From positions 39,993 to 103,992 of the forward strand of contig JAHCKG010000015.1 of assembly GCA_026125895.1 (NCBI GenBank): DNA of 64,000 nt, in the 5' to 3' direction. The DNA is from Pseudolabrys sp. GTDB taxonomy: Bacteria > Pseudomonadota > Alphaproteobacteria > Rhizobiales > Xanthobacteraceae. Of the stretch, positions 16,448-25,042 are shown piece by piece; position 1 is the stretch's first letter; the number at the start of each line of letters is the position of its first letter. The notes under the pieces are model-generated. The model was given only the letters and a program-made list of their open reading frames with translations. It was not told where the DNA came from and made no database searches. The translations under genes were made by a program, and so were the position numbers.

Positions 16448-17248
16448 ATGTTTTACTCCCTCTTCATCGCGGTGTTTTTCTTCACGATGACGCCGCTGAT
16501 CATCGCCATCCAGTGGACGATCGGCAAACTCGGCCTGCCCGGCTGGGGCACGGTGGCGTCCGCCTATTACGCGGTGCTGTGCAAGCTGCTTCGCTTCCGC
16601 ATTAAAATTGTCGGCGAGCCGGTGCGCGACCGCGCCGTGCTATTCGTCTCCAACCACGTGTCGTGGGCCGACATTCTCGTCATCGGTTCGATCGCGCCGA
16701 TCGCTTTCGTCTCCAAGGCCGAGGTCGGCAACTGGCCGCTGGTCGGACCGACCGCGCGGCTGCAGCGCACCGTGTTCGTCGATCGCGCGCGCCGACAACA
16801 AACCGGCGACGCCATCGCCGACATGGTGCAGCGCCTGCAATCCGACGTCTCGGTCGTGCTGTTCGCTGAGGGCACATCGAGCGACGGCAACCGCGTGCTG
16901 CCGTTCCGCTCGGCGCTGATCGGCGTCGTGCGCGAGGCCGGAGCGCGCTCCGAGAGCGGCATCGTGGTGCAGCCGATGTCGGTCTCCTACACCGCGATCC
17001 ACGGCATCCCGATGGGCCGTCAGCACCGGCCGCTGATCGCCTGGTACGGCGATCTCGACTTCATGCCGCATTTCAAGGCGTTCCTGCGGCGCGGCGTCAT
17101 CGACGTCGTCATCAGCTACGGCGAGCCGATCGCCGCCGACGCCACCACCGACCGCAAGCAACTGGCGCGCCGGCTGGAGACCTCGGTGCGCGGGCTCTCC
17201 ATCACGGCGCTGCGCGGCCGAACCCGGCCGCTGCATGCCGGCGGCTGA
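16448..17248 (+). CDS. plsC: 1-acyl-sn-glycerol-3-phosphate acyltransferase
   Basis: A 266-residue inner-membrane enzyme that converts lysophosphatidate to phosphatidate. It has an N-terminal hydrophobic helix (FYSLFIAVFFFTMTPLIIA). The acyltransferase motif I is NHVSWAD (HX4D, about residues 69-74) and motif III is FAEGTSSDG near residue 140. An in-frame GTG lies just before the ATG used here. In related genomes the fur-plsC-miaB order is common; here a divergently oriented toxin-antitoxin pair follows instead, its toxin stop only 6 bp away. Confidence 0.92.
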   Translation: MFYSLFIAVFFFTMTPLIIAIQWTIGKLGLPGWGTVASAYYAVLCKLLRFRIKIVGEPVRDRAVLFVSNHVSWADILVIGSIAPIAFVSKAEVGNWPLVGPTARLQRTVFVDRARRQQTGDAIADMVQRLQSDVSVVLFAEGTSSDGNRVLPFRSALIGVVREAGARSESGIVVQPMSVSYTAIHGIPMGRQHRPLIAWYGDLDFMPHFKAFLRRGVIDVVISYGEPIAADATTDRKQLARRLETSVRGLSITALRGRTRPLHAGG

Positions 17249-17254
17249 ATGCCG

Positions 17255-18013
17255 TCAGCCGAGATTGATCCAGACGTCGCGGCTGTAATCGAAATAGCGC
17301 CGCACCCTGGCGCCGTCCCACTCATATTGCAGATGCCGTTCCTGGATCGGCACGCCGACCGTGTCCGGCCAGAACGCGGCGATGCACTCGCCGCCGACGT
17401 GGCGCACGCTCGGATAGACGAAGCCATCACTGCCGGCCTCGTGCCGCTCGACCGCATAAGGCTGGCTCCGCGTATAGCTCGACGGATCGAGCAGCGGTTC
17501 CTTGATATCGTGCGGCAGCGCCGCGATGTCCTCGAACGTCCAATCGACCGACCCGACCAGCACGCGCATGTCCTCGCGCCGCGGCGGATCGGCGGCATCG
17601 GCCGCGAACCGGCCGAAGTGATAGACGGTCTCGGCAATGGCCGTGTCGAGCGCGGCGGCCGCGTAATAAACACCGAAGCGGCCGTTCGAAAAACGCGAGC
17701 CGGCCCGGTTGATGTGCGTGAAGGCTGCCATCACCCAGGATGCGTTGGTGCCGGACACACGGCGCTCCGGCGGCACCAGACTGATCTCGCCGGCTTCGTC
17801 GCGCAGCCGCGGATTGGTCAGTTGCTCGAGCTCAATGAGCGCATCCCAGACGCGCGGATCGTCGGAGACGCGCTCGAACAGATCGATCGGCGGATAACGC
17901 GAGGCGATGATGCGCCAGGCCTGCGGCCACGCGACACGAAGGGTCGGGCGATCGTCGGCACCGTCCGCGTCAGGACTAGGGCGCTCTTTAAGACCAGGGC
18001 GCTCTTGCGGCAT
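17255..18013 (-). CDS. RES-domain toxin (NAD+-degrading type)
   Basis: A 252-residue protein with a RES domain. The residues that name the family are visible as Arg107 in GSRFSNGRFGVYYAA, Glu128 in TAIAETVYH and Ser202 in DGFVYPSVRH. RES toxins of RES-Xre modules deplete NAD+ or ADP-ribosylate targets. The protein is longer than the ~150-residue minimal toxins, with an extra N-terminal ~30 residues. The ATG at 18013 overlaps the antitoxin gene by 26 bp; a start at 18037 is also possible. Antitoxin first, toxin second is the usual order of this TA class. Confidence 0.85.
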   Translation of the reverse strand: MPQERPGLKERPSPDADGADDRPTLRVAWPQAWRIIASRYPPIDLFERVSDDPRVWDALIELEQLTNPRLRDEAGEISLVPPERRVSGTNASWVMAAFTHINRAGSRFSNGRFGVYYAAAALDTAIAETVYHFGRFAADAADPPRREDMRVLVGSVDWTFEDIAALPHDIKEPLLDPSSYTRSQPYAVERHEAGSDGFVYPSVRHVGGECIAAFWPDTVGVPIQERHLQYEWDGARVRRYFDYSRDVWINLG

Positions 18014-18395
18014 CGATGTACTCTCTGACAGCCGCAAGGTCGGTCACGTCGCCGGCGGCCATGCGCGCCAGCGGCGTCTGTCCGCCGAAAGCGCGGTTGG
18101 GCCGGCTGATCCAGGAGTCGGCAAGTTGCGGATTGGAATAAACGATCTGCAGCGCCTTCCAGATGCCGGCGACGTAGCCGATGCGGCGCAAGGTGTCGTT
18201 GGAGAGGCGCGCGACACGGCCGCGCTTCCAGTCGAAGAAGGTGCGCTCCGCCGGCGAGCCGAGAATGGCCCGCGCCGTCCCGTTATCGACGTCCCAGCGC
18301 TCCATGATGCCGAAGAAGCCCTGCATCGCCAGACCATGCTTTTCGACACTGGGCCGAGGCTCGGGCGCCCGGGAGTTTTGCAAATCTGCAGTCAT
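17988..18395 (-). CDS. Xre/MbcA/ParS-type antitoxin
   Basis: A 135-residue antitoxin partner of the RES toxin. Residues ~25-75 form a Xre-like helix-turn-helix (ILGSPAERTFFDWKRGRVARLSNDTLRRI). The C-terminal ~50 residues match the MbcA/ParS/Xre toxin-binding domain (PNRAFGGQTPLARMAAGDVTDLAAVREYIDA), whose GxTPL..M..G pattern is diagnostic. It is expected to neutralise the toxin by blocking its NAD pocket and to repress the operon through its DNA-binding half. A consensus-like promoter lies directly upstream. Confidence 0.87.
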   Translation of the reverse strand: MTADLQNSRAPEPRPSVEKHGLAMQGFFGIMERWDVDNGTARAILGSPAERTFFDWKRGRVARLSNDTLRRIGYVAGIWKALQIVYSNPQLADSWISRPNRAFGGQTPLARMAAGDVTDLAAVREYIDAARAPWS

Positions 18396-18420
18396 TTGAT
18401 CCTATACTGCGGTTTTGCAT

Positions 18421-18449
18421 AAAATAGTGTGGAAAACCCATTATTTCAA
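18421..18449 (-). promoter_or_regulatory. Promoter of the RES-Xre operon
   Basis: On the minus strand: -35 TTGAAA (18449-18444), a 17-bp spacer, -10 TATTTT (18426-18421), ~30 nt before the antitoxin ATG. The -35 hexamer lies in TTGAAATAAT, a near copy of the half-site of the palindrome at 18536, which suggests autoregulation. Confidence 0.65.
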
Positions 18450-18510
18450 GTGTTTAGCGCGCACACAGTTTCATCTCGCCTTGCGCGGCCAAGCCGTTTA
18501 AACAGGCCGC

Positions 18511-18528
18511 GCCGGCGGCACCGCCGGC
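18511..18528. other. GC-rich stem-loop upstream of miaB
   Basis: Arms GCCGGCGG (18511-18518) and CCGCCGGC (18521-18528) with a 2-bp centre. It lies 8 bp before an AT-rich palindrome. Function unknown. Confidence 0.45.
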
Positions 18529-18535
18529 CAGACGC

Positions 18536-18556
18536 TTGAAATCATAATGATTTCAA
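18536..18556. promoter_or_regulatory. 21-bp perfect palindrome (TTGAAATCAT arms)
   Basis: Arms TTGAAATCAT (18536-18545) and ATGATTTCAA (18547-18556) around a single central A, in a GC-rich genome. It lies between the RES-Xre promoter and miaB. One half-site recurs (9 of 10 bases) at the -35 region of the antitoxin promoter. Candidate operator for the Xre antitoxin or for miaB control. Confidence 0.6.
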
Positions 18557-18627
18557 ATATTTGGATCGCGGGCGACAAGCCCGCCACGGACCGGCTAGAG
18601 TGCCGGCCGGCTCGCAATGACACCGGC

Positions 18628-20025
18628 ATGAACAGACTGCGCAAAGTCCACGTCAAATCCTTCGGCTGCCAGATGAACGTCTACGACTCGCATCGTATGG
18701 CGGACACGCTGGCGCCCGAGGGGTACGTCGAGACGCCGCTTGCGGCCGAGGCCGATCTCATCATCCTCAACACCTGCCACATCCGCGAGAAGGCGGTCGA
18801 CAAGGTCTATTCCGAAATCGGCCGCATGCGCGAACTCAAGGACCAGGCGGAGGTCGAAGGCCGCCGCATGCTGATCGCGGTCGCCGGCTGTGTCGCGCAG
18901 GCCGAGGGCGAGGAGATCGTGCGCCGCACCGACTCGGTCGATGTCGTGGTCGGCTCGCAGAACTATCACAAGCTGCCGGGCCTCATCGCGCGCGCGCTCG
19001 ACGGCGAGAAGATCGTCGATACCGAATTCCCGCTCGAAGACAAGTTCGACGCGCTGGCGCAGCCCTCGCCGGCGGCGATCAACAAGCGCGGCATCTCGGC
19101 TTTCGTCACCGTGCAGGAAGGCTGCGACAAGTTCTGCACCTTCTGCGTCGTGCCTTATACGCGCGGCGCCGAAGTCTCGCGGCCGGTCGCCAAGATTCTC
19201 GCCGACGTCGAACGCCTTGCCGCCAATGGCGTGCGCGAGATCTCGCTGATCGGGCAGAACGTCAACGCCTATCACGGCGTCGATGCCAAGGGCGACGCCG
19301 TGACACTCGGCGCTTTGATGCGGCGCATCGCGCAGGTGCCGGGCATCGCGCGTCTGCGCTACATGACCAGCCATCCGCGCGACATGCTCTCGCCGGTTTG
19401 CGACGATCTCATCGCCGCGCATGGCGACCTGCCGGCGCTGATGCCGTACGTGCATCTGCCGGTGCAGGCCGGCTCCGACCGCATCCTCGCGGCGATGAAT
19501 CGCAAGCACACGCGCCGCGAATACATGACGGCGATCGAGCGACTGCGCGCTGCGCGGCCGGACATCGCCTTCACCTCGGATTTCATCGTCGGCTTCCCCG
19601 GCGAAACCGAAGCCGACTTCCGCGAGACCCTGGCGCTCGCCGAAGACGTCAATTTCGTCATGGCCTACACTTTCAGCTATTCGCCGCGCCCGGGCACCCC
19701 GGCGGCGACGCTCGACGATCAGGTGCCGAACGCGGAAAAACACGAGCGGCTGCTGCGCCTGCAGGCGGTGATTGACCGCCAGTGGAAGGCGTTCAACGGC
19801 TCGTTTGTCGGCAAAACCATGGAAATTCTGGTCGAAAAGCCCGGAAAACTCACTGGGCAACTGGTCGGCCGCTCCCCATATCTGCAGTCTGTTCACGTCA
19901 TGGCGAAGCCGGAGCTGATCGGGTCGATCGTGCCGGTGACGATCACGAATGTGGGCAGCAACACCTTGTTCGGCGAACTGGCGGAAACCGCCGCCGCGCC
20001 GCAACTGGTTTCATCAGGGGCTTGA
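18628..20025 (+). CDS. miaB: tRNA-2-methylthio-N6-dimethylallyladenosine synthase
   Basis: A 465-residue radical-SAM methylthiotransferase that modifies i6A37 to ms2i6A. The ATG at 18628 gives the conserved start [17 protein letters not shown], whose Cys14, with two cysteines in NTCHIREKA and AGCVAQ, binds the auxiliary [4Fe-4S] cluster. The radical-SAM cluster is C166-x3-C170-x2-C173 (CDKFCTFC). A TRAM domain closes the protein (~residue 395 onward). An in-frame ATG at 18547 would place the N-terminus inside the palindrome and a repeat-like GGCGACAAGCCCGCC stretch, so it is not chosen. phoH follows after 8 bp. Confidence 0.94.
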   Translation: MNRLRKVHVKSFGCQMNVYDSHRMADTLAPEGYVETPLAAEADLIILNTCHIREKAVDKVYSEIGRMRELKDQAEVEGRRMLIAVAGCVAQAEGEEIVRRTDSVDVVVGSQNYHKLPGLIARALDGEKIVDTEFPLEDKFDALAQPSPAAINKRGISAFVTVQEGCDKFCTFCVVPYTRGAEVSRPVAKILADVERLAANGVREISLIGQNVNAYHGVDAKGDAVTLGALMRRIAQVPGIARLRYMTSHPRDMLSPVCDDLIAAHGDLPALMPYVHLPVQAGSDRILAAMNRKHTRREYMTAIERLRAARPDIAFTSDFIVGFPGETEADFRETLALAEDVNFVMAYTFSYSPRPGTPAATLDDQVPNAEKHERLLRLQAVIDRQWKAFNGSFVGKTMEILVEKPGKLTGQLVGRSPYLQSVHVMAKPELIGSIVPVTITNVGSNTLFGELAETAAAPQLVSSGA

Positions 20026-20033
20026 GAGCAACC

Positions 20034-21065
20034 TTGCGCACTACGGATCCCGTGATCCCGCCGGCTGCCGTTTCGGACGAAACGGCCACCACACAGATCG
20101 TGCTCGCCTTCGAGGATAACAAACTCGCTTCGGTGCTGTTCGGCCAATACGGCCAGAACCTGGCGCTGGTGGAGCGCAAGCTCGGCGTCAAGGCGGACTC
20201 GCGCGGCAACCACGTCACGCTGGAAGGTTCGCGCGGCGGCGTCGAGCAGGCGCGCCGCGTTCTCGAAACCTTGTACGAGCAGCTCAAGCGCGGCCGCGAT
20301 CTGTCGAGCGGCGACGTCGATGGCGCGATCCGTCAGGCGATCGCGCAGGGTTCGCTGTTCGATTTCGATCCGAGCCAGGCGCGCGCGGCGTTCGAAGAAA
20401 TCAATCTGCGCAAGCGCCCGGTGCGCGCCCGCACCGCGGCGCAGGACGCCTATATGCGCGCGCTCAAGCGCAACTCGCTGGTGTTCGGCACCGGTCCGGC
20501 CGGCACCGGCAAGACCTGGCTTGCCGTCGCCCAGGCGATCCAGATGTTCGAGCGCAAGGAGGTCGATCGCATCATCCTGTCGCGCCCTGCGGTCGAAGCG
20601 GGCGAGCGCCTCGGCTTCCTGCCCGGCGACATGCGCGAGAAGGTCGATCCCTATCTGCGGCCGATCTACGACGCGCTGCATGACCTGATGGACCCGCGTA
20701 TCGTCGAGCGAGCGCTGGAACAAGGCGACATCGAAATCGCGCCGCTCGCCTTCATGCGCGGCCGCACTCTTGCCAATGCCTGCGTCATTCTCGACGAAGC
20801 GCAGAACACGACATCGATGCAGATGAAGATGTTCTTGACCCGTCTCGGCGAGAACAGCCGCATGTTCGTCACCGGCGACCCGAGCCAGGTCGATCTGCCG
20901 AACGGACAGGTCTCGGGGCTGGCCGAGGCCGTGCGCCTGCTCAAGGACGTCGAAGGTGTCGGCATCGTCGAATTCGCCGCGACCGATGTCATCCGTCACG
21001 AACTGGTGCAGCGCATCGTCGAGGCTTATGACCGGGCTGCGCCGCCGCGCGAGTCGCGAAAATGA
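20034..21065 (+). CDS. phoH: PhoH-like ATPase
   Basis: A 343-residue cytosolic ATPase of the PhoH/YbeZ family, linked to RNA metabolism and partner of YbeY. Walker A is GTGPAGTGKT (152-161) and Walker B is VILDEAQNTT. The N-terminal ~100 residues form the KH-like PhoH_N region. The start is uncertain: TTG at 20034 follows miaB by 8 bp; GTG at 20052 is an alternative. The ATGA overlap with ybeY (21062-21065) shows coupling within miaB-phoH-ybeY-corC-lnt. Confidence 0.92.
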   Translation: MRTTDPVIPPAAVSDETATTQIVLAFEDNKLASVLFGQYGQNLALVERKLGVKADSRGNHVTLEGSRGGVEQARRVLETLYEQLKRGRDLSSGDVDGAIRQAIAQGSLFDFDPSQARAAFEEINLRKRPVRARTAAQDAYMRALKRNSLVFGTGPAGTGKTWLAVAQAIQMFERKEVDRIILSRPAVEAGERLGFLPGDMREKVDPYLRPIYDALHDLMDPRIVERALEQGDIEIAPLAFMRGRTLANACVILDEAQNTTSMQMKMFLTRLGENSRMFVTGDPSQVDLPNGQVSGLAEAVRLLKDVEGVGIVEFAATDVIRHELVQRIVEAYDRAAPPRESRK

Positions 21066-21550
21066 CCACCGTCACCGCCGATATCGTGGTGGAATCCGAT
21101 TTGTGGCAAGCGCAGCCGCAGGCCGAGGCGACGATCAGCGCGGCCATTGCGGCAGCCTCGCCACACTCAACACGGGCCGGCGAAGTCAGTATCCTGCTCG
21201 CCGATGATTCGGCGGTGCGCGAGGTCAACAGGCAATGGCGCGGCTTGGACAAGCCGACCAATGTCTTGTCGTTTCCGGCCGCCGATACGCCGGCGACCCA
21301 AGGCCATCTCGGCGACATCGTCATCGCCTATGAAACACTGCAAAGGGAGTGCGAGAGCGAAGGACGGCTATTCCTTCATCACCTCGCGCATCTGACCGTG
21401 CACGGATTTCTGCATCTCATCGGCTACGATCACGAGACCGACGCGCAGGCCGACGAGATGGAGCGGCTCGAAAGCCGCATCATGATCGCCATGAATATGC
21501 CCGACCCCTGGCAGGAAGCCGGGGCGGACATTCGCCATGAGCGGGCGTGA
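21062..21550 (+). CDS. ybeY: Endoribonuclease YbeY (16S rRNA maturation)
   Basis: A 162-residue zinc-dependent RNase involved in 16S rRNA 3' processing and ribosome quality control. The metal motif H114-x3-H118-x5-H124 is visible in HGFLHLIGYDH. The preceding NVLSFPA strand is also conserved. The start overlaps phoH by 4 bp, and the stop overlaps the GTG start of the corC-like gene. Confidence 0.95.
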   Translation: MTTVTADIVVESDLWQAQPQAEATISAAIAAASPHSTRAGEVSILLADDSAVREVNRQWRGLDKPTNVLSFPAADTPATQGHLGDIVIAYETLQRECESEGRLFLHHLAHLTVHGFLHLIGYDHETDAQADEMERLESRIMIAMNMPDPWQEAGADIRHERA

Positions 21551-22686
21551 CGGCCATGCCTGACAGCGACCCTTCCCGAGCCGATCCGACCTACGAGCCG
21601 CGCAACCTGCCGGTGCCGGTGCCGGAGAAGCGCGAGGAAAGCGGCAACTGGTTCGTGCGCATGTTCCGTTCGATGTTCGGCATCAAGCCGAGCACCATTC
21701 GCGCCGACCTGAGCGATTTCCTCGACGCCATGACGCCCGGCGAATCCGGCTTCTCGCCGGAAGAGAGCCGGATGCTCAAGAGCATCCTCGGCCTGCGCGA
21801 GCGCCGCGTCAGCGACGTGATGGTGCCGCGCGCCGACATCATCGCCGTGCAGCAGGACATCCAGATCGGCGACCTGCTGATGGTGTTCGAGAAGGCCGGC
21901 CACTCGCGTCTCGTCATCTATAACGACACGCTCGACGATCCGGTCGGCATGGTGCACATCCGCGACCTCATCGGTTACATGACGACGCGCGCCACCATCG
22001 ACCCGGCCAAGAACGCCAAGCGCCGCAAGCCGCTGCCGGCCGGTCTCGACCTCAAGGCGATCAACCTGGCGACGCCGCTGACCGCCACCAAGATCGTGCG
22101 TGAAGTTCTGTTCGTACCGCCGTCAGCACGGGTGATGGACCTCCTCGCGCGCATGCAGGCCAAGCAGATTCACCTTGCGCTGGTGATCGACGAATATGGC
22201 GGCACCGACGGCCTGATCTCGATCGAGGATATCGTCGAACAGATCGTGGGCGAAATCGCCGACGAGCACGATCTCGACGAACAGGCCGATATCGTGGCGC
22301 AGCCGGACGGCTCCTACATCGCCGATGCGCGCGCCTCGCTCGAGGACGTCGTCTCCATCGTCGGCCAGGACTTCGTCGTCGAGGACGACGTCGCCGAGGA
22401 AGTCGATACGCTCGGCGGTTATCTGACGACGCGCGCCGGACGCTTGCCGCTGCGCGGCGAACTCATTCCCGGCCCCGGCCTCCTAGAGTTCGAAGTGCTC
22501 GACGCCGACCCGCGCCGCGTCAAGCGCGTGCGCATCGTCCGGCTCACCGAAAAGCGGCAGAAGCCGCGCGAGGCCAGGAAGCGCGGCGAGCCCGATGCAG
22601 TGCTCGCCGGCGTCGCGCAGCAGCCGATCAATTTCGACAACACGCCGTCCAAAGACACCACGCCACAGAACCCGTCCCAATCGTGA
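21547..22686 (+). CDS. CorC/HlyC-type CBS-domain protein
   Basis: A 379-residue protein with no membrane helices. Two CBS domains span roughly residues 85-235 (RVSDVMVPRADIIAVQ ... IHLALVIDEYGGTDGLISIEDIVEQIVGEI), followed by a CorC_HlyC transporter-associated domain (~265-350, LGGYLTTRAGRLPLRGE). It lacks the DUF21 membrane part, so it resembles E. coli YbeX/CorC, which acts in ribosome maturation and is always linked to ybeY. The GTG at 21547 overlaps ybeY; ATG at 21556 is the alternative. The older annotation 'hemolysin' is not supported. Confidence 0.9.
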   Translation: MTAMPDSDPSRADPTYEPRNLPVPVPEKREESGNWFVRMFRSMFGIKPSTIRADLSDFLDAMTPGESGFSPEESRMLKSILGLRERRVSDVMVPRADIIAVQQDIQIGDLLMVFEKAGHSRLVIYNDTLDDPVGMVHIRDLIGYMTTRATIDPAKNAKRRKPLPAGLDLKAINLATPLTATKIVREVLFVPPSARVMDLLARMQAKQIHLALVIDEYGGTDGLISIEDIVEQIVGEIADEHDLDEQADIVAQPDGSYIADARASLEDVVSIVGQDFVVEDDVAEEVDTLGGYLTTRAGRLPLRGELIPGPGLLEFEVLDADPRRVKRVRIVRLTEKRQKPREARKRGEPDAVLAGVAQQPINFDNTPSKDTTPQNPSQS

Positions 22687-24284
22687 CATCGACCCGCATC
22701 GCCACCCGCGCCGCGCACGCGATCGTTCTCTCCTACGGCTGGCGGCGCGCCGGTATCGCTTTCGTCGCCGGCATGGCGTCGGCGCTCGCTATGGCGCCGG
22801 TGAATGCGTGGCCGATCCTGTTCATCACCATTCCGGTCGCGGTCTGGCTGATCGACGGCTCGACCGCGGGACGCTGGAGCGGCGCCTGGTCCGCCGCCAT
22901 CGCCGGCTGGTGCTTCGGTTTCGGCTATTTCCTCGCCGGCGTTTACTGGGTCGGCTATGCCTTCCTCGTCGATGCCAAGACCTTCGGCTGGCTGCTGCCG
23001 ATCGCCGTGACCGGCCTGCCGGCTTACCTGGCAATCTATATGGGCCTCGGCTTTGCGCTGGCGCGGCTCGTCTGGGTGCGCGGCCCTGAACGCATCTTCG
23101 CGATCGCTATCGCGCTGACCGTGACCGAGTGGCTGCGCGGCCACGTCTTTACCGGCTTTCCCTGGAATGCGCTCGGCTACGCGCTGACGGAGCCGCTGGC
23201 GCTGGCGCAGAGCGTGTCGCTGTTCGGCATCTGGGGGCTGACGTTCCTCGCCGTCGCCATCTTCGCGACGCCGTCGGTGCTGGCCGATGACAGCATCGAT
23301 ACGCCGCGGCCGTATCGTCCGCTGGCGCTGGCGGCGATCGTGCTCTTCGGCATGGCCGGCTTCGGCGTGGCGCGCCTCTCGGTGCATCCGACGGCCTTCG
23401 TCAAGGACGTCAAGATGCGCATCATGCAGCCCGCTCTGCAGCAGGATGCCAAGTTCAACTACAGCGCCAAGAATGAGGTGATGCGGCGCTATCTCACTTT
23501 GTCCGATCGTTCGACCGGCCCGCAATCGAAGGGCCTGCAGGACATCACTCACTTGATCTGGCCGGAGGCGGCGTTTCCATTCTTTCTCACGCGCGAACCC
23601 GACGCGCTGGCGCAGATCGCCAACCTGATCAAGCCGAACACCGAACTGATCACCGGCGCCGTGCGGCCCGGCGAGGCGGTCGCCGGCCGCGGGCCCCGTG
23701 CCTACAACTCGGTTTACGTTCTCGATCCCGACGGCTCGATCCGCAGCATCTACGACAAACTGCATCTGGTGCCGTTCGGCGAGTTCCTGCCCTTCCAGAC
23801 GTTCATGGAGCGGCTCGGCTTCCGGCAACTGACCAAGGAGGTCGGCGGCTTCCTCACCGGCACGCGCCGCCGGGCGATGGATGTGCGCGGCGCGCCGAAG
23901 ATGCTGCCGCTGATCTGCTACGAAGCGGTGTTTCCCGACGAGGCGGTGCCGGACGGCGAGCGCCCCGGCTGGCTCCTCAACGTCACCAATGACGGCTGGT
24001 TCGGCATCAGCAGCGGGCCGTACCAGCACTTCCATCAGGCGCGGGTGCTGGCCATCGCCGAAGGGCTGCCGCTGGTCCGCGCCGCCAATACCGGCATCTC
24101 CGGCGTGATCGACCCGGTCGGCAGGATCGTGGCCTCGCTGCCGCTCGGCGTCGAAGGCATCCTTGACGCCCGCCTGCCGCAGGCGATGGAGCCGACAATA
24201 TTTGCGCGCTATGGAAACCTTCCGGCAATTCTATTTCTGATTGCAGCCGGGCTGGTTCTAGGCAAGCGGCGGCTGCGCGCCTAG
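22683..24284 (+). CDS. lnt: Apolipoprotein N-acyltransferase
   Basis: A 533-residue inner-membrane enzyme that adds the third acyl chain to lipoproteins. Hydrophobic helices occupy residues ~20-220, followed by a nitrilase-like periplasmic domain. The triad is readable: Glu295 (WPEAAFPF), Lys359 (DKLHLVPFGE) and Cys412 (LICYEAVFPD). A final helix lies at the C-terminus (AILFLIAAGLVLG). The GTG start overlaps the stop of the corC-like gene. It ends the miaB-lnt run. Confidence 0.94.
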   Translation: MTSTRIATRAAHAIVLSYGWRRAGIAFVAGMASALAMAPVNAWPILFITIPVAVWLIDGSTAGRWSGAWSAAIAGWCFGFGYFLAGVYWVGYAFLVDAKTFGWLLPIAVTGLPAYLAIYMGLGFALARLVWVRGPERIFAIAIALTVTEWLRGHVFTGFPWNALGYALTEPLALAQSVSLFGIWGLTFLAVAIFATPSVLADDSIDTPRPYRPLALAAIVLFGMAGFGVARLSVHPTAFVKDVKMRIMQPALQQDAKFNYSAKNEVMRRYLTLSDRSTGPQSKGLQDITHLIWPEAAFPFFLTREPDALAQIANLIKPNTELITGAVRPGEAVAGRGPRAYNSVYVLDPDGSIRSIYDKLHLVPFGEFLPFQTFMERLGFRQLTKEVGGFLTGTRRRAMDVRGAPKMLPLICYEAVFPDEAVPDGERPGWLLNVTNDGWFGISSGPYQHFHQARVLAIAEGLPLVRAANTGISGVIDPVGRIVASLPLGVEGILDARLPQAMEPTIFARYGNLPAILFLIAAGLVLGKRRLRA

Positions 24285-24508
24285 ATTGCATCGCGCCGCG
24301 CTTGCCCGATTTGGGTTGCTGTCTGCGCCAATAATTTTTTGAGGAGGTATAACCTAAATTACAGGTAAAACTTGTAAAAGCCTTTGAATCCTATGCGGAA
24401 TTCCGACAGCCACTTTAACGATTAAAGACGCGCGCGCTGAAATGAATGATTGCATAAACGCGAATTGTCGTGACATTAGCAATCACGATGACCTCATAGG
24501 AGATGTTT
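24285..24508. promoter_or_regulatory. AT-rich leader of the Xre-metK block, with inverted repeat
   Basis: A 224-bp gene-free stretch clearly richer in A/T than its surroundings, so it probably holds the promoter of the Xre gene, though no convincing -35/-10 pair was found. It contains an inverted repeat TCGTGA (24468-24473)-N9-TCACGA (24483-24488) only 20 bp before the start codon. It also has an SD-like GAGGAGG near 24341 with no ORF behind it. Confidence 0.5.
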
Positions 24509-24913
24509 ATGGCTAAGAAGGCGCCCAACCCGATCGACAAGCATGTCGGTTCGCGAGTCCGTATGCGCCGGATGATGCTGAGCATGAGCCAGGAAAAGCT
24601 GGGCGATGCTCTGGGGCTGACCTTCCAGCAAGTCCAGAAATACGAGAAGGGCACCAACCGCATCGGCGCCAGCCGTCTCCAGGCGATCGCCAACATCCTG
24701 CAAGTCCCGGTTTCATTTTTCTTCGAGGGCGCGCCGCATGGCCCCGGCGGCTATACGAGCGGCATGAGCGAAGCGCCGTCGCCGGCCTATGTCTCCGACT
24801 TCCTCGCCACCTCCGATGGCCTGTCGCTGACCAAGTCGTTCATGCGCATCAAGAGTTCGAAGCTGCGCCGCCGCATCGTCGATCTCGTCGAGCAGATCGC
24901 CGGCGAAGAGTAA
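24509..24913 (+). CDS. Xre-family helix-turn-helix regulator
   Basis: A 134-residue DNA-binding protein. Residues ~8-65 form a Cro/CI-type HTH (SRVRMRRMMLSMSQEKLGDA, then TFQQVQKYEKGTNRIGASRL). The C-terminal half is a conserved alphaproteobacterial tail (LTKSFMRIKSSKLRRRIVDLVEQI). The ATG at 24509 is preferred over 24503 because AGGAG ends 6 nt before it. The gene is commonly found just upstream of metK in this order of bacteria, so a link to SAM or methionine control is plausible but unproven. The inverted repeat at 24468-24488 may be its autoregulatory site. Confidence 0.88.
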   Translation: MAKKAPNPIDKHVGSRVRMRRMMLSMSQEKLGDALGLTFQQVQKYEKGTNRIGASRLQAIANILQVPVSFFFEGAPHGPGGYTSGMSEAPSPAYVSDFLATSDGLSLTKSFMRIKSSKLRRRIVDLVEQIAGEE

Positions 24914-25042
24914 GCGCGTCCGGCGGGCGGCGTGGCTATTGCCCACGATTGCCCGCACCTTGACGTTGCGGATCACCGCTGTAGAACGGCCCCCCGACAT
25001 GAACCGGCGCGGTTTCCACCCGCGCAAAAGGGGGAGATCAGC
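24914..25042 (+). promoter_or_regulatory. Structured metK leader
   Basis: A 129-bp gap between the Xre gene and metK. It can form a nested hairpin: outer GCGGGC (24923-24928)/GCCCGC (24951-24956), inner GTGG (24932-24935)/CCAC (24943-24946). Downstream is a G-rich SD (GGGGGA, 25031-25036). I could not match it to the SAM-II or SAM/SAH riboswitch patterns I know. It may be a plain 5' leader or a metK-specific element. Confidence 0.4.

Noticed and set aside
18547-18627. Longer MiaB starting at 18547
   Set aside because: The extra 27 residues come from the palindrome and repeat-like sequence and do not belong to the MiaB family start.
24338-24425. Small ORF after the SD-like GAGGAGG
   Set aside because: The nearest ATG (24393) gives only 10 codons and is too far from the SD.
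24914-25042. SAM-II or SAM/SAH riboswitch before metK
   Set aside because: The conserved pseudoknot sequences I know for these classes were not found; only an unexplained nested hairpin remains.
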